Assembly: GCA_020205615.1 (NCBI GenBank)
Contig: CM035160.1
Coordinates: 6,922,437-6,986,436 of the forward strand
Source: Panax quinquefolius
Taxonomy: Eukaryota > Streptophyta > Magnoliopsida > Apiales > Araliaceae
Length of the DNA stretch: 64,000 nt
Direction of reading: 5' to 3'
A program made the translations under genes and the position numbers. The notes beneath the pieces are model-generated. The model was not told the DNA's origin. It made no database searches and saw nothing but the letters and a program-made list of their open reading frames with translations. Numbering within the stretch: position 1 is the first letter of the stretch; the number at the start of each line of letters is the position of its first letter. This document shows positions 45,171 through 56,948 of this stretch, one piece after another.

Positions 45171-45769
45171 CAAGATAAAGACCAATTGTAGATATTCTTA
45201 GTGCTTCCTGTTATAATACGTGTCATTAGATCAGGTAAATGAGGCGTGGATGTATTACTGTCTTTCTTGACGAGGAGAGCGTGCGAGCGAGTTGTGATAT
45301 TTCTGGCGGACCATGAAACTGACACCCTTTAGGATGATGAGCAGTAAATCATGGCCAATGTTGAAATTGTTGGTTCTCGCTCGAGCAGTTACCGTGTTAA
45401 TCGCGAGAAATGCTTGATTCGCGGTTGTCGCGGCAACGACCGAAGAGTTGAGACCACCGAGAGCCGATCGTGGCGGGTGAATGACCGATAGTCTTCAAAT
45501 TACGCGGAATGGAAACGAAGCTGATCGATAATACTTAAAGTGGCTTGACTCTTGGTGATTACGTGGCGTACCTCATCGGTACTTGCTACGTAATAACTGA
45601 TGTCGGTTCGAAGGCTATTGTGACAATGCGCAAAGAAATTGTTGGTAATGAAAAGGTGAAATTCGCTCGAATGAGCGAAAATCAGCGTGATTGTAGCCAA
45701 TGCGAAATTCTGAGTTATCGGTTACTTTCATTGAGTGGAAGAATGAGCGGTGCTTCAGGTTTGAGCGTC
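45171..45769 (+). other. Unassigned, GC-richer segment between LTR relic and pol
   Basis: Where gag should be there is only a faint trace: GAGACCACCGAGAGCCGATC and GTGGCGGG near 45451-45478, compare GGGACCACG...CGGATCCGATCATGGCGG in A4. The stretch 45490-45770 matches nothing else here and is richer in G and C than its flanks. It has an 80-codon + frame (45545-45787) and an opposed 66-codon frame (45500-45700); I recognise neither. The zinc knuckles and protease of A-family elements are missing. Confidence 0.5.
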
Positions 45770-48669
45770 GACATGTTATGGATTTGAATAAAGACTACGT
45801 CGATTTGAATAATATTCTTGTTGTTATTGATTTTCTGGCGTATTTCTGAAGAATTTATTGAAACTTACTCCCAGTGATATTAAATTTTGTATCGACTTTG
45901 AACCCGTACAAAACTCATTTCTAAAACCCCATATCGAATGGCTCTGTTGAACTTAGAGTTAAAGGTCAATTCTGAGGAATTGTTGGACATCGGTTTCGAT
46001 AAATCTGGTACATCTCCTTGGTGTGCTCTGTTTTATTTGTAAAAAAGAAAAGGCGGGGAGTATCGACTTTGTATTGACTATCGGAATTGAACCATATCAC
46101 CATCGAGAATAGGTATCCTCTACCTCGTATTGATGACTTGTTTGACCGATTGCGAGGGCACTGATTCTTTTTAAAAATCGATCTTAGATTACGGATATCA
46201 TCGGTGAAAATTAGAAGCGAGGATATTCAAAAGCGCTATGAGAACTTCGGTATGGGCATTATGAATTCTTAGTCATGTCTTCGGACTAACTAATGCTCCT
46301 GCGGCTTTCGTGGATATGATGAACCGAGTATTCGAGGAATATTTGGATCGGGTTCGTTGTTGTCTTTATTGATGACATCTTATATATTCAAAAATCGTGA
46401 AGATCATGAGCACCATTTAAATTTGGTACTCAGAAACCCGTGAAAACCAACTATATGCCAAATTGAAGAAATCACGAGTTACGGCTTGAGAGTAGCATTT
46501 CTTGGGCATCAGTGTCAAAACATGGAGTATCTGTTGATCAGTGAAGATTGAAGCAATCTGAAAGTTGGGAAGCAATGGCCGAGTCGGTGGCCCAAAATGC
46601 GTAGTTTTTGAAGGCTTGGTTATTATCGGAGATTCGTGGAAGGTTTTCTCGAATCGCTACTCCATTAACTCAATTAACTCGGAAGGATACAAAATTAGTT
46701 TGGAATGAAGAATCGAGAAAAGTTTCCAAGAGCTTAGAGGAGACTTATTTGGCACTGTTATAACAATACCATCTGGTTGGGATGGATTTGTTATCTCTGA
46801 TGATCTTCGGGCAAAGGGTTAGGATGTGTTACCGTACAGCGTGGGAAAGTCATGCGCTATGCCTCATGACAACAAAGAGTATGAGAGGAATTATCCTACT
46901 AATGATCTAGAGTTAGCGTGATCGTTCATGTTAAAAGATATGGAGCCTTGTCTATATGGGGAGAAAGTGGAGATATATTCATATCATAAAAAGCCTTAAA
47001 TATTTCTTCACTCAAAAGAACTCAACATGCGGCGTGACGTTGGCTCGAGCTATTAAAGACTACGACCACACTATTCATACCATCACAGTAAAGCTGAGCG
47101 TGGTAGGCGGCGTTGAGTAGAAGATCATATCTTGGGAGGAGCAGGTCTGCGATGATGTCAATGTATCTGCGTAGAAACCCGACTTTAATAGAAAAAGTTA
47201 AGGTTACTCGAAGCCACAGGCCCGGGTAATCGTATGAAGAAGAAATACAAGAAGGAGCTATTAGGGCGAGAATTGATGAAGAAGGAATACTTGAGTCACT
47301 CTGAAACTTTGTGTTCCTAACTGACTATGATTTGAAGTCTGAAGATTATGATGGAGGCTGCACAATACCATTTGCGATCCATCACGGAAGTCTTTAAAAT
47401 GTATGTCGTGATCTTGACATACATTTTGGTGGAATAATATGAAGAGAGATTGCAAAGTTTATCTCGATGTGTTTAACTTACCCGGCGTGTAAAGCGGAGC
47501 ATCTGGTACTAAAGGTCCGTTCAACCACTTGAGATTAGGAATGGAAGTGGGAACACATTACCATGGATTTAGATTCTGGGTCTTCCTACGGTTTCTCAAG
47601 GCATCAATCTTATTTGGGTTATTGTTGATAGATTAACCAATCCGCTCATTTCTTGCTTGGAATCGGAGACTTATTCCTTGAGCGTCTTGCTTTGGTATAT
47701 GCGTAAATGAGATCGTGAGGTTGCATGGCATGCTTATCCATAGTTTAGGATCGTGACCCAAGATTCACTTCAAGATTTTGGGTTAGCTTGCAAAAAGCTA
47801 TGGAGCGCAGTTTGCGATTTAGTTAAGGCGTACCATCCCCAAGCGGACGAGACGATCGGAGAGGACTATTGAAACTCTTGAAGATCTATTAAGACTCTGT
47901 GTCCTGAACTTGAGGGGTAGTTGGGATAAGTATTTACCATTGGTGGAATTCTCCTACAACAGCGATTATCGAACAAGTATATGGGTGTGGCTCCATTGAG
48001 GAAGGCATTATATGGGCGAAAATGTGTGTTCTCCATATATTTGGGATGAGGGTGGGTGAAGCAACATTATTTGGGACTAGAGTTAATGCGTGATATGACT
48101 CTGAGAAAAGATCGAAATGATTAAACAACGTATACAAGCGGCACAAGATCGACCAAAAGAGTTATGCGGATCTTCATCGAAAGGGCGTGGAATTTAATGT
48201 GAGGGATCGTGTATTGTTGCGAGTTGCTCCATGGAAGGGAGTTACAAGATTTGGGAAGAGAGGAAAGCTCGATCCCACGATTTATTGGTCCATTTCAAAT
48301 TCTTGGCCAAAGTAGGAAATGTAGCCTATAGACTTGCGTTACCTCGAAGTATGTCTAAGTGTTCATAATGTGTTTCACGTATCATACTTAGTAAATATGT
48401 GAAAGACCGAACCACGTTATTGAGTTAGAAGCCAGGGACGAGATAGCTAGAAGACTTAACGTGTGAGGAGGTACACATCAAGATCTTGGATAGGAAGGAG
48501 CATGTCCTACTGCAGAAAGGTCATACCACAAGTTAAAGTTTTGTGGAGGAATCATCTTTAGAGAAATGACACAGGGAATTGGAAAGCGAAATGAAGCGAG
48601 GTATCCTCACCTTTTAAAACACCCGAATGCGTACGTCGATTTGAGAGGCGAAATTTCATAAGGAGGAGG
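45770..48669 (+). pseudogene. A3 pol: RT with catalytic box, RNase H, integrase (frameshifted)
   Basis: The pre-RT block is at 45775-45840 and the RT start (SKTPYRMA) at 45920-45945. [11 protein letters not shown] lies near 46122-46150 and the catalytic box VVVFIDDI at 46356-46379 (FIDD 46365-46376). RNase H begins with a LTIPSG-type block near 46765 and includes an EIYS block near 46972. Integrase: zinc domain with REIAKF-type sequence at 47440-47490, first aspartate near 47560, DRDP region near 47750, and the glutamate in TLEDLLR near 47873. The C-terminal tail runs to the polypurine tract at 48658-48670. RT, RNase H and integrase all have their key motifs, but frames break often. Confidence 0.78.
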
Positions 48670-48670
48670 T

Positions 48671-51406
48671 TGTAAGACCAGAAATTTTTTTAAATAAAAA
48701 GGAATTTCCTTTATTTATTATTTTGAAATAGTAAGGGTTGATTTGATTAATGTGGATAGTTAAGGGTTAAATCATAAATATTTCAAAATAAGCAGTGGTT
48801 ATAAAATATTCATTTTGTGGGGAATATTAGTTTAGTGGTGGAATATTAAATCTTGTCGAGAATATTAAATGCAATGACGGTATGACCATGTATGTGGGCC
48901 CCATGTGAGCGATTGGATGAGGAAAAGCGGCGTAGTTTGGTTGGTTAAAAATAGCAGAGCGTAGTTATTCTGAATTAAAGGCATTGGAATACCCGTGGGT
49001 TAAAATCGATGTCTGGCGTTGGTTGCCGCGATGCTTTACGGTATTACCGTGTTGTTGAATTATTGATCCTTACGTGAAAGGCCTTTACTCGATAATTTTC
49101 ACGGTGAATTCTTGTTCGATATTTTATTTATTGATTGATAATTCTTTGCGTTGATATTTTATATTATTCTTTATTCGATAATTGTCATCTTGGCATTATC
49201 TCCATTATCGGATCGATAATTCATATTATTTGAATAATATTATTAGATAGCATTATTGGCAATGTCTGAAAGTTCTATCGAGGAGGAGTTTGGTCACCTA
49301 ATTGCTTGGCGCCAGATGAGGAGAAATCCTTATTGGAAAGCCCTATCTTTCTGAGGAGCGGCTGGTTGTCATAATTGTGATTACGTAATATTATTTGTGA
49401 ATAATTAATTATTGATTCATATGATAAAGAAATATTTATTTTATATGAATATAAATGATGGATTTATTTATGTGGTTATTAATGAAGGAATTAATCTTTG
49501 AGATGTTTTATTTTATTTTTTCAGATTGGAGGAATTAAAAAGATCAAATCAGGTGTTATTTGACTTTATTGTGTGAGTTATAATTTTTAATCAGTAGTTG
49601 GATTGTGGTAATTTTGGGTATGTTATACATACATAAGTTGAGTATATGTCAACAAATTTTGAGCGAATTAAAAATGCACGAATGATTTGTTGTGAATTTT
49701 AAGAGGTGTCGGATTAGGAAATTAGGTTTTATAATTGATTTTGGTGGAAAATTCTAGAATTGAGTGGGCCCACTTGTGGTTGGTGAAAAAATGTGCTGAA
49801 TTTTATTTCAAATGTGGTGGGTGGCAATAGTAGCGGTAAAAATATCGGTGCTAGGCAGGTCGAAATGCAACTTGTAGACTAACGTTTTCTATAAATAGAG
49901 AATTTAAGTTAGAATTGAAAATCACACGAAAACAAAGTTTTCTCTCTTTCTCTCTCTATATTATTGAGCGTATTTTGTGAGTATTTAGATACTTTGAGAG
50001 TTCTTTGTTGATCTGAGTTTCATTCGGCATCACTTGAGCCTTTCCTTAAAATCTTGATTCTTTGAGGTAAGGGATGTTATTTTCTTCTCGAATGATATTA
50101 ATTCTTGATATCATTATCTTTGAAATATTGGTTGGTACTTTTTATCAAATTTGGAACTTTTTCATGTCGGAGTTACTATTCAGCGAGATTTCTTATTCAC
50201 GAGTTTCTTATTCATGAGTTCTTATTCAAATTCTTATTCACGAGTCTTATTAAGTAAGCGTGAAGATGTTTTTTTGTGGAATTTCTATCTTTTGGTGTAA
50301 GTTACTATTCAAGTATCTTGACTTTATTCACGTATCTGACCTTATTCAAGAATCGGCCTTATTCACTTAGAAAAATGAAATTTTTCTTTTCATCTAAAAT
50401 ATCTATTACGGATCTTAAACTTTGATTGTATCCATTATTTTGATCATTCTTGAATTTTACTTCACTATGATTATTTATGAAGTATTTTTGAACTCGGGAT
50501 TGTTTTAAAGAATCATGAATCCATAATATTTGTCATTTTGTTTCACTGGATTAGTTTCTTTAAAATATTTTTCATCATCCTCGGTCTTAAATGATGATAT
50601 TATTGAATATCTTTGGCTGTAGTGCAAAGATGAATGATTCTGAAGAATATCTTTGCTTTGGTAGTGCAAATGAGGCGAATGTTTAAATGAACATGATGAT
50701 TGAGTGATGAATATCTTTGGCACATAGTGCAAAGATGAGCAGTGTTGAGATGAACATGGATGGAGTTGATGAATATCTTTGGCCTTTAGTGCAAAGATGA
50801 GCAGTGTTGAGATGAACATGAATGGATTGATGAATATCTTTGGCTGTTGTAGTGCAAAGATGAATATTTGATTTGAGAAGAATATTGATTGATGTTACGA
50901 GGATAAAATATTGATGATGGTTTGTTGAATTCATAGATTATAGTAGATTTCATTCTCTATGTAACTCTTCATGAATTATTATTTCCATTGCGAATATTGA
51001 TCTGAAACTTGTTATACATTGTATTCTATCAGATTTTTCCTGTTGGAGACTAACGATAATTTGTTGTATATTATCTTGGTCATAACATTCTTCTTGAAGG
51101 CTAGTTGAGCTCACCCTTTTCTTTGTTGTTCCATTTTTCTTCTCGGGAGGCGAGAATGTAGCGAAATCTTAGTAAAATTATGGAATGAAGGTTTTAGAAA
51201 GGATTGTTTAGTAGTCCTCACCATTTTTGTAAAATAATGTATCGATAAATGTGATGAGGATTTATGTGAGTATAAATATTATGCAGAAGATAATATTTGT
51301 ATTTAAACTCACGCGTTTCTTGTTGTAATAATAAAGTTGTAGTTGTTTACATACCATGTATTGACACTCGAATGGGTGATGTATACTATTTTTTGGGGCG
51401 TCCACA
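48671..51406 (+). repeat. A3 3' LTR (U3 type alpha)
   Basis: 2,736 bp, from TGTAAGACCAG after the polypurine tract to TTTTTTGGGGCGTCCACA. TATA box at 49889-49898. Hairpin units at 50600-50870. The - strand frames of 83-104 codons at 50505-50934 come from these units. Confidence 0.87.
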
Positions 51407-51473
51407 CTTACTATTTCAAAATAATAAATAAAGGAAATTCCTTTTATTTAAAAAAAATTTTTGGGGTCTTACA
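51407..51473 (-). repeat. 67-bp tip of an inverted A LTR
   Basis: The sequence from CTTACTATTTCAAAAT to GGGGTCTTACA is the exact reverse complement of an A LTR start. It abuts the 3' end of the A3 LTR on the left and a B LTR on the right; nothing else of that LTR is present. Confidence 0.85.
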
Positions 51474-53690
51474 AAGATAATCACGAATAAATTATCAATA
51501 GCCTTGTGATGTTAAAGCGATAAAATATAATAAACATCAAGTTTAAGCTGCGGTGAACAAGCGATCCATTAAAAGAGTCAGTAGAAATAAAATCTACTAT
51601 CTTTTATGATTTAAAAGGTTTTCATCACTTTTTATAATTGAGACTCGACTTTAATAAATATTCCACATCATCGAATCACTTACTACTTTCTGCCGAGGAT
51701 ATTCTTTAGTATAGCGACCACAATTATTCAATGCACTACTGACGAGAATAGTTGTGTATTCATTAATAGTCATGATCATATCAACATTTGTCCATCGATG
51801 CACTTCTGACCAGCGAGGATTTTTATCACATCATTTGTAACATTACGGTCGTGATTACAATGAATAGTCTACAGTGCGTAATCATACAAGTCCATCTATA
51901 CACTTTCTGAATACGGATGACTTTCAAAAATATAAATATGAGGATGATGACAATGATATAAGAATTGATAAAACAAGTTCAAGAATTAATTTATCCGAGA
52001 ACGATAACATCAAAATATCGACATGATACTTGCTTTGTAGAGTAAAATTCAAGAATACTCGGAAGAATATTTCCATGAAAGATCTTTGGATGAAACGCTT
52101 GAATATCGAGGATATTCCACTAATTTCATGGAGTATAGAAGTCAAAGTTTTAACTTGTTGGGTATAATAAAGAATGGAATAACAAAAGAAATCACCATGC
52201 AATGAAAAGGCCTTACAGGCGAGTTATTCAACGAATAATAAATAACGGAACCCGGTCGGCGTAAAAAAGCGCATGTATGACGAGGATGTTCAATGAGAAT
52301 AATAATAAAAGAGCGGAACCATTCCCGCATTAAAACACCGCAGAGCGAGGATGTTCCAGCGAATAATAATAATAAAAGGCGGAAGGTGCCAAACCGTTAT
52401 GTTCCAAAACACATGCACGAAAAGGATGTTCAGCGTGAATAATAATAAAGACGGAACCGGTCCGGCGTAAAAAGCCTTGTGAGCAGGATATTCCAGCGAA
52501 TAATAAAGAATGTCACCAAATATAGGGTAAACCACGTATCACGAGTTATTCCAGCGAATAATAAGCAATGGAATAACAACAGTTCTCTTCATGAATAAGA
52601 AAGAATAACACCCTTACTTTTGGTAGGAGATTGAATCTGCAGTGAGTGTAGTAACAAAATACTCTTCTTCTTTCTCTCTTATTCTCTGATACTTTCTCTC
52701 TCTAAAGCTTGAATGAATTAAGTGAAAATAATGAAGCCTTTAGGCCTCTATTTATAGAAGATTTCTAAGACTAGCACTTTGCCGTGTGAAAAGTGAGTGG
52801 CTTGGTAATTGGTGATGTGAAAAGAAAAGTGGTTCAGCGCTTTTATGTGAAACGACAAGTGGTTCGGCGCTTTTATATATATTTAATGTGAAGCGACAAA
52901 TTGGTTAATGCGCTTTAATTAATTAGTGAAGCGGTAAGTGGTTTGGCCGTCTGGTAAAGGTAATTACTATTGTGAAGGTAATTCTATTCCTGAGTAATTC
53001 TTTATTGAGGAAGATTAATTATTGGTGAAGAGTAAATCTTATTGCGAAGGTAATTCTTATTACAAGGTAATTACTATTATGAAGGAGACTCTTAGATGAT
53101 GATATGCCATTTGCGTAAAATAATCAAACTTACCTGCAAGCGTCTAGCTTACTCTTTATATACATTGGTTGAATAAATATTACCACAAATCATTTTATTT
53201 TTAATCAACACATTTTAATCTTTCAATGATTACTTTATAACATGTCTCGATTAATAATATAACATATTATACTGAGATAATCTTAGATAATTGAATCGAT
53301 AATATAAGAGATATGATGTAGCAATAGAAATAATTGGCAAGCTGGTTGACTTAAATAAGTTATATCGATAATAATCAAATCTGCGTGTCTTCTTATGCGA
53401 CCACAGCATATTCTTTGTACTTTTACCATAGGGTAGTTCAAGCGGTTTAGCGGTAACACCTCCATGAATTTTTATAAAATATTTTATCATTTCTCCGATC
53501 GATTAATGAATTACATTTGTATCCACTTAATGATTGGTAGTTATGCGAATATCCACTATGAAAGAATATTCCCAGAATAAGCGAATATTTTATAACAACT
53601 TGCATACTTTGCAAAATTTATAAATATTACCCACAGTATATAACATTATATCAAATTTATTCCATAATATTCAAAATAATATTTATTAAG
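51474..53690 (-). repeat. B-type LTR, inverted, truncated
   Basis: About 2.2 kb related to the B LTRs on the - strand, missing its last several hundred bp. It carries one hairpin unit (51720-51790), the GACCGGTTCCG unit array (52240-52600), a TATA box (52747-52757) and, upstream of it, units with GTGGTTCGGCGCTTTTAT (52800-52950) and GGTAATTACTATTGTGAA (52960-53090). The last two arrays are not in the B element at 27818, so this is a second B subfamily. Confidence 0.75.
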
Positions 53691-53763
53691 ACTGACTTTT
53701 ATAAATAAAGATGAATTTTTCTATAAATATTATTTTTGAATATTATGGAATAAATTTGATATA
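53647..53763. repeat. 40-bp near-perfect inverted repeat at a head-to-head LTR join
   Basis: The arm 53647-53686 and the arm 53723-53763 are reverse complements with one extra base, separated by 36 nt. Each arm is the start region of a B-type LTR (AATATTATGGAATAAATTTG), so the repeat comes from two LTRs meeting tip to tip. Confidence 0.85.
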
Positions 53764-54016
53764 ATTATGATAGTATATTATAATTTGAAATACAAAATAT
53801 GTGATGAAATCGACAATTATTTACGTGTGATAATAGTGCATTGAATTCAAATGATAGTAATTACCCGTCTATTGTTTACCTTATCGGTAATTTTACCTTG
53901 TCGATATGTAATTACCTACCTTGTGAATAGTATTTACCTTCGTCTGAATTAAACCTTCGAACGATAGTAATTACCTTTCTTGTGAATATAAATTGATTTA
54001 AGTCGATAGTACTTAC
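53691..54016 (+). repeat. Short B-type LTR stub, + orientation
   Basis: Starts like a B LTR (TGACTTTTATAAATAAAG) and continues with the AGTAATTACC...CTTGTGAATA array (53860-54010), inverted relative to 52960-53090. It is cut at 54016 by the A4 LTR. Confidence 0.7.
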
Positions 54017-56778
54017 CTAATTTCCTTTATTTATTATTTTGAAATAGTAAGGGTTGATTTGATTAATGTGGATAGTTAAGGGTTAAATCATGAAATATTT
54101 TGAAAATAAGCAGTGGTTATAAAATATTCATTATCGTCGGGAATATTAGTTTGGTGGTGGAATATTAAATCTTTGTCGGGGAATATTAAATGCGACGGCG
54201 CTAGCGACCATGTGTGGGCCCATGTGAGCGATTGGATGAAAAAGCGACAAATATAAGTTGTTTTTAAATAGCGGCGTAGTTATTCTGATTATCTTGTTGG
54301 AATACCGGTGGTTAAAACACACTGTCTGGCGTTGTTGAGCGGTGGCACACGGTATTGCACCAATTATTGATTCTTACGTGAAGGCACTACTCGATAATGG
54401 TTCTGATAATTCTTTTCGATTATTTTATTTTATTGAGTTAATAATTCTTTGCGTTGATATTTTATATTCTTTGTTGTTTGATAATTGTCATTACGGTATT
54501 TTTTTCATTATCGAAGCAATAATTCATATTATCTGAATAATATTATTAGATAACATTATTGGCAATGTCTAGAAAGTTACATCTAAGGAGAGGTTTGGTC
54601 ACTAATTGCGGCGCATGATGAAGAAGAAATTCTTATTGGAAGCCCCTCTTTCTGAGGAGCTGCACGGTTGTCGATATTGTGATTACATAATATTATTTGT
54701 GAATAATTAATTATTGATTTATATGATGAGGAAAATATTGATTTTATGTGGATATAGATGGAAAAATTTTAAAATGACAATTGTTGAAAATTAATATTTT
54801 ATCTTTTACGATAAAATAATTCGTTTAAATATATTATTTTAATAATATATTAGCGGTGATATTTTACAACGAATGTGGGATATATGAGTATCTGAGGAGG
54901 AAGAGTATTTTTGTTGCAATAAATGTTTAAAACATGTTAAACATGTCGGTGGACCCCATTTATTGGTGAAATTTGATTATAGCACAATAAAATCGCTTGT
55001 TTGTGGATTTGGTCAATTTCTATTTGGAATTTGGAAAAACTTTCTTCTGCAAAGTTGTAGAAAATGAAATTCCTATAAAAACTCATGAGATTCAATTTTT
55101 CTGATGAAAGGGCTATTTATTATGAATTATTGAAGTTAGAAACTCAAAATAATTGATTTTTGGGAGTTTAAAATATTTTTTTAAGAAAAACGTTTTTTGT
55201 TGTAATTGAGTGGCTCACATGTGTTATAAATGATCTGAAATCAGATTTCTAAGGTGGGCTTGAATATTTTTAAAAAATATTATTATTTTATTAAATTTTA
55301 CTTTTTTTTGGTGTTACTAGCGTTTTCTATAAATAGGGTCTTGGGTTAGAATTGAAAATCACACGAAAGCTGAAGTTTTCTCTCTCTATATTATCGGCGT
55401 ATTCTTGTGAGTATTTTGAGTATACTTTGAGTATTGCTAGGCGGTGCAAGTTCCTTGACCTTATATCACAGGTATTACAGCTAGAAATCTTGATCTTTTT
55501 TCGAGTAAGGGATATTATTTTTTTAAGTAATGATATTATTTCTTGATATCATTATCTTTGAAATATTGATCTGAAGTTTTTATCAAATTTGGAACTTTTT
55601 CATGTGGGTTTACTATTCATGAGTTCTTATTCATGAGTTCTTATTCACGAGTTCTTATTAAGCGATTCTTATTCACGAGTCTTTATTCACGAGTACTATT
55701 AAGTGAAGCGTGAAGATGTTTTTGTGGAATTTCTATCTTTTGGTGTCGAGTTTCTATTCACGTGTCGGCCTTATTCACGTATCTGACACTATTCACGTAT
55801 ATCTGGTCTTATTCATAGAAAAATAAAATTTCTTCTTTTAAGTCCAAAACATCTATTACGGATACTAACTTTGATTGTATCCATGTTTTGATCATTCTTG
55901 AATTTTACACCACTATGATTATTTTTTGAGGTATTTTTGGGCGTGGATAAAACCAAAATCGAATCCTTAATCCTTAATCCTTGTCATTTTGTTTCCTTTG
56001 GATTCGTTTCTTTAAAAAAAAAATATTTTCATCATCCTCGGTCTTAAATGATGATATTATGGAATATCTTTGGCACATAGTGCAAGATGAATGATTTCTT
56101 AAGAATATCTTTGGCTGTAGTGCAAAGATGAATGATTTCTGAAGAATATCTTTGGCAGTAGTCTGAATGAGCAGTGTTTAAATGAACATGACCAGTGATG
56201 AATATCTTTCTTTGGCTGTAGTGCAAAGATGAATATTTGATTCGGATGTATATTGATTGATGTTCTGAGGATAAAAGATGAGCGATGAACTTTTAAATTC
56301 ATACATAGAAGATAGTAGTTTGCATTCTCTACTTAACTCTTCTTACAATGAATTATTATTTCATTGCGAATATTGATTTAAAATTTGTTGTCTATTGTAT
56401 TACATTATATTTTTCCTGTTGAAGACTAACGATAATTTGTTGTATATTATCTTAGTCGTAATATTCTTCTTGAGCTAGTTGAGCTCACCCTTTTCCTTTT
56501 TTGTGTTCCATTTTTTCTCGGGAGGCGAGAATATAGCGAGTGCAGTCGGGGTATGGAATGAAGGTTTTAGAAAGGATTGTTTAGTAGTCCTCACCATTTT
56601 TGTAAAATAATGTATCGATAAATGTGATGAGGATTTATTTGAGTATAGATATTATCTAGAAGATAATATTTGTATTCAAACTCACGATTTCTTTGTTGTA
56701 ATAATAAAGTTGTAGTTGTTTACGTACCATGTATTGACAACTCGAGAATGGGTGATGTATACTATTTTGGGGGCGTCA
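54017..56778 (+). repeat. A4 5' LTR (U3 type beta)
   Basis: Starts at TTTCCTTTATTTATTATTTTG, lacking the first ~35 bp of the LTR, and ends TTTTGGGGGCGTCA. TATA box at 55327-55336. Short-unit repeats at 55608-55710, hairpin units at 56060-56240. U3 at 54760-55320 matches A5 and not A2, A3 or A6. The missing tip means this copy was damaged after insertion, or the join is misassembled. Confidence 0.87.
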
Positions 56779-56781
56779 CGA

Positions 56782-56798
56782 TTAGTATCGAGCTTAGG
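56782..56798 (+). other. A4 primer-binding site
   Basis: TTAGTATCGAGCTTAGG, three bases after the LTR end. It corresponds to TTGGTATCAGAGCTTAGG with one G read as A and with CAG read as CG. Confidence 0.72.
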
Positions 56799-56948
56799 GA
56801 TATGATCTCTGGCGGAGATCGGGAATATAGAACTAGGAGGGAGGCAGAGTAAATCCTTAGCTAGTGTGTCTACTAAGCTTATTTGTTAGTTGGTCGATAT
56901 ATAGGGATATTATGTGATATATTGATTTCCTTAATTAACCCTTGTTTT

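Noticed and set aside
45545..45787. 80-codon + frame as a possible captured gene
   Set aside because: No recognisable motif, and a competing frame on the other strand; kept only as an unassigned segment.
51407..51473. Terminal inverted repeat of a DNA transposon at the A3 LTR end
   Set aside because: The 67 bp equals an A LTR start in inverse orientation, and no partner repeat or transposase is nearby.
53647..53763. MITE or microRNA precursor hairpin
   Set aside because: Both arms are starts of B-type LTRs in opposite orientation, with no target duplication around the hairpin.
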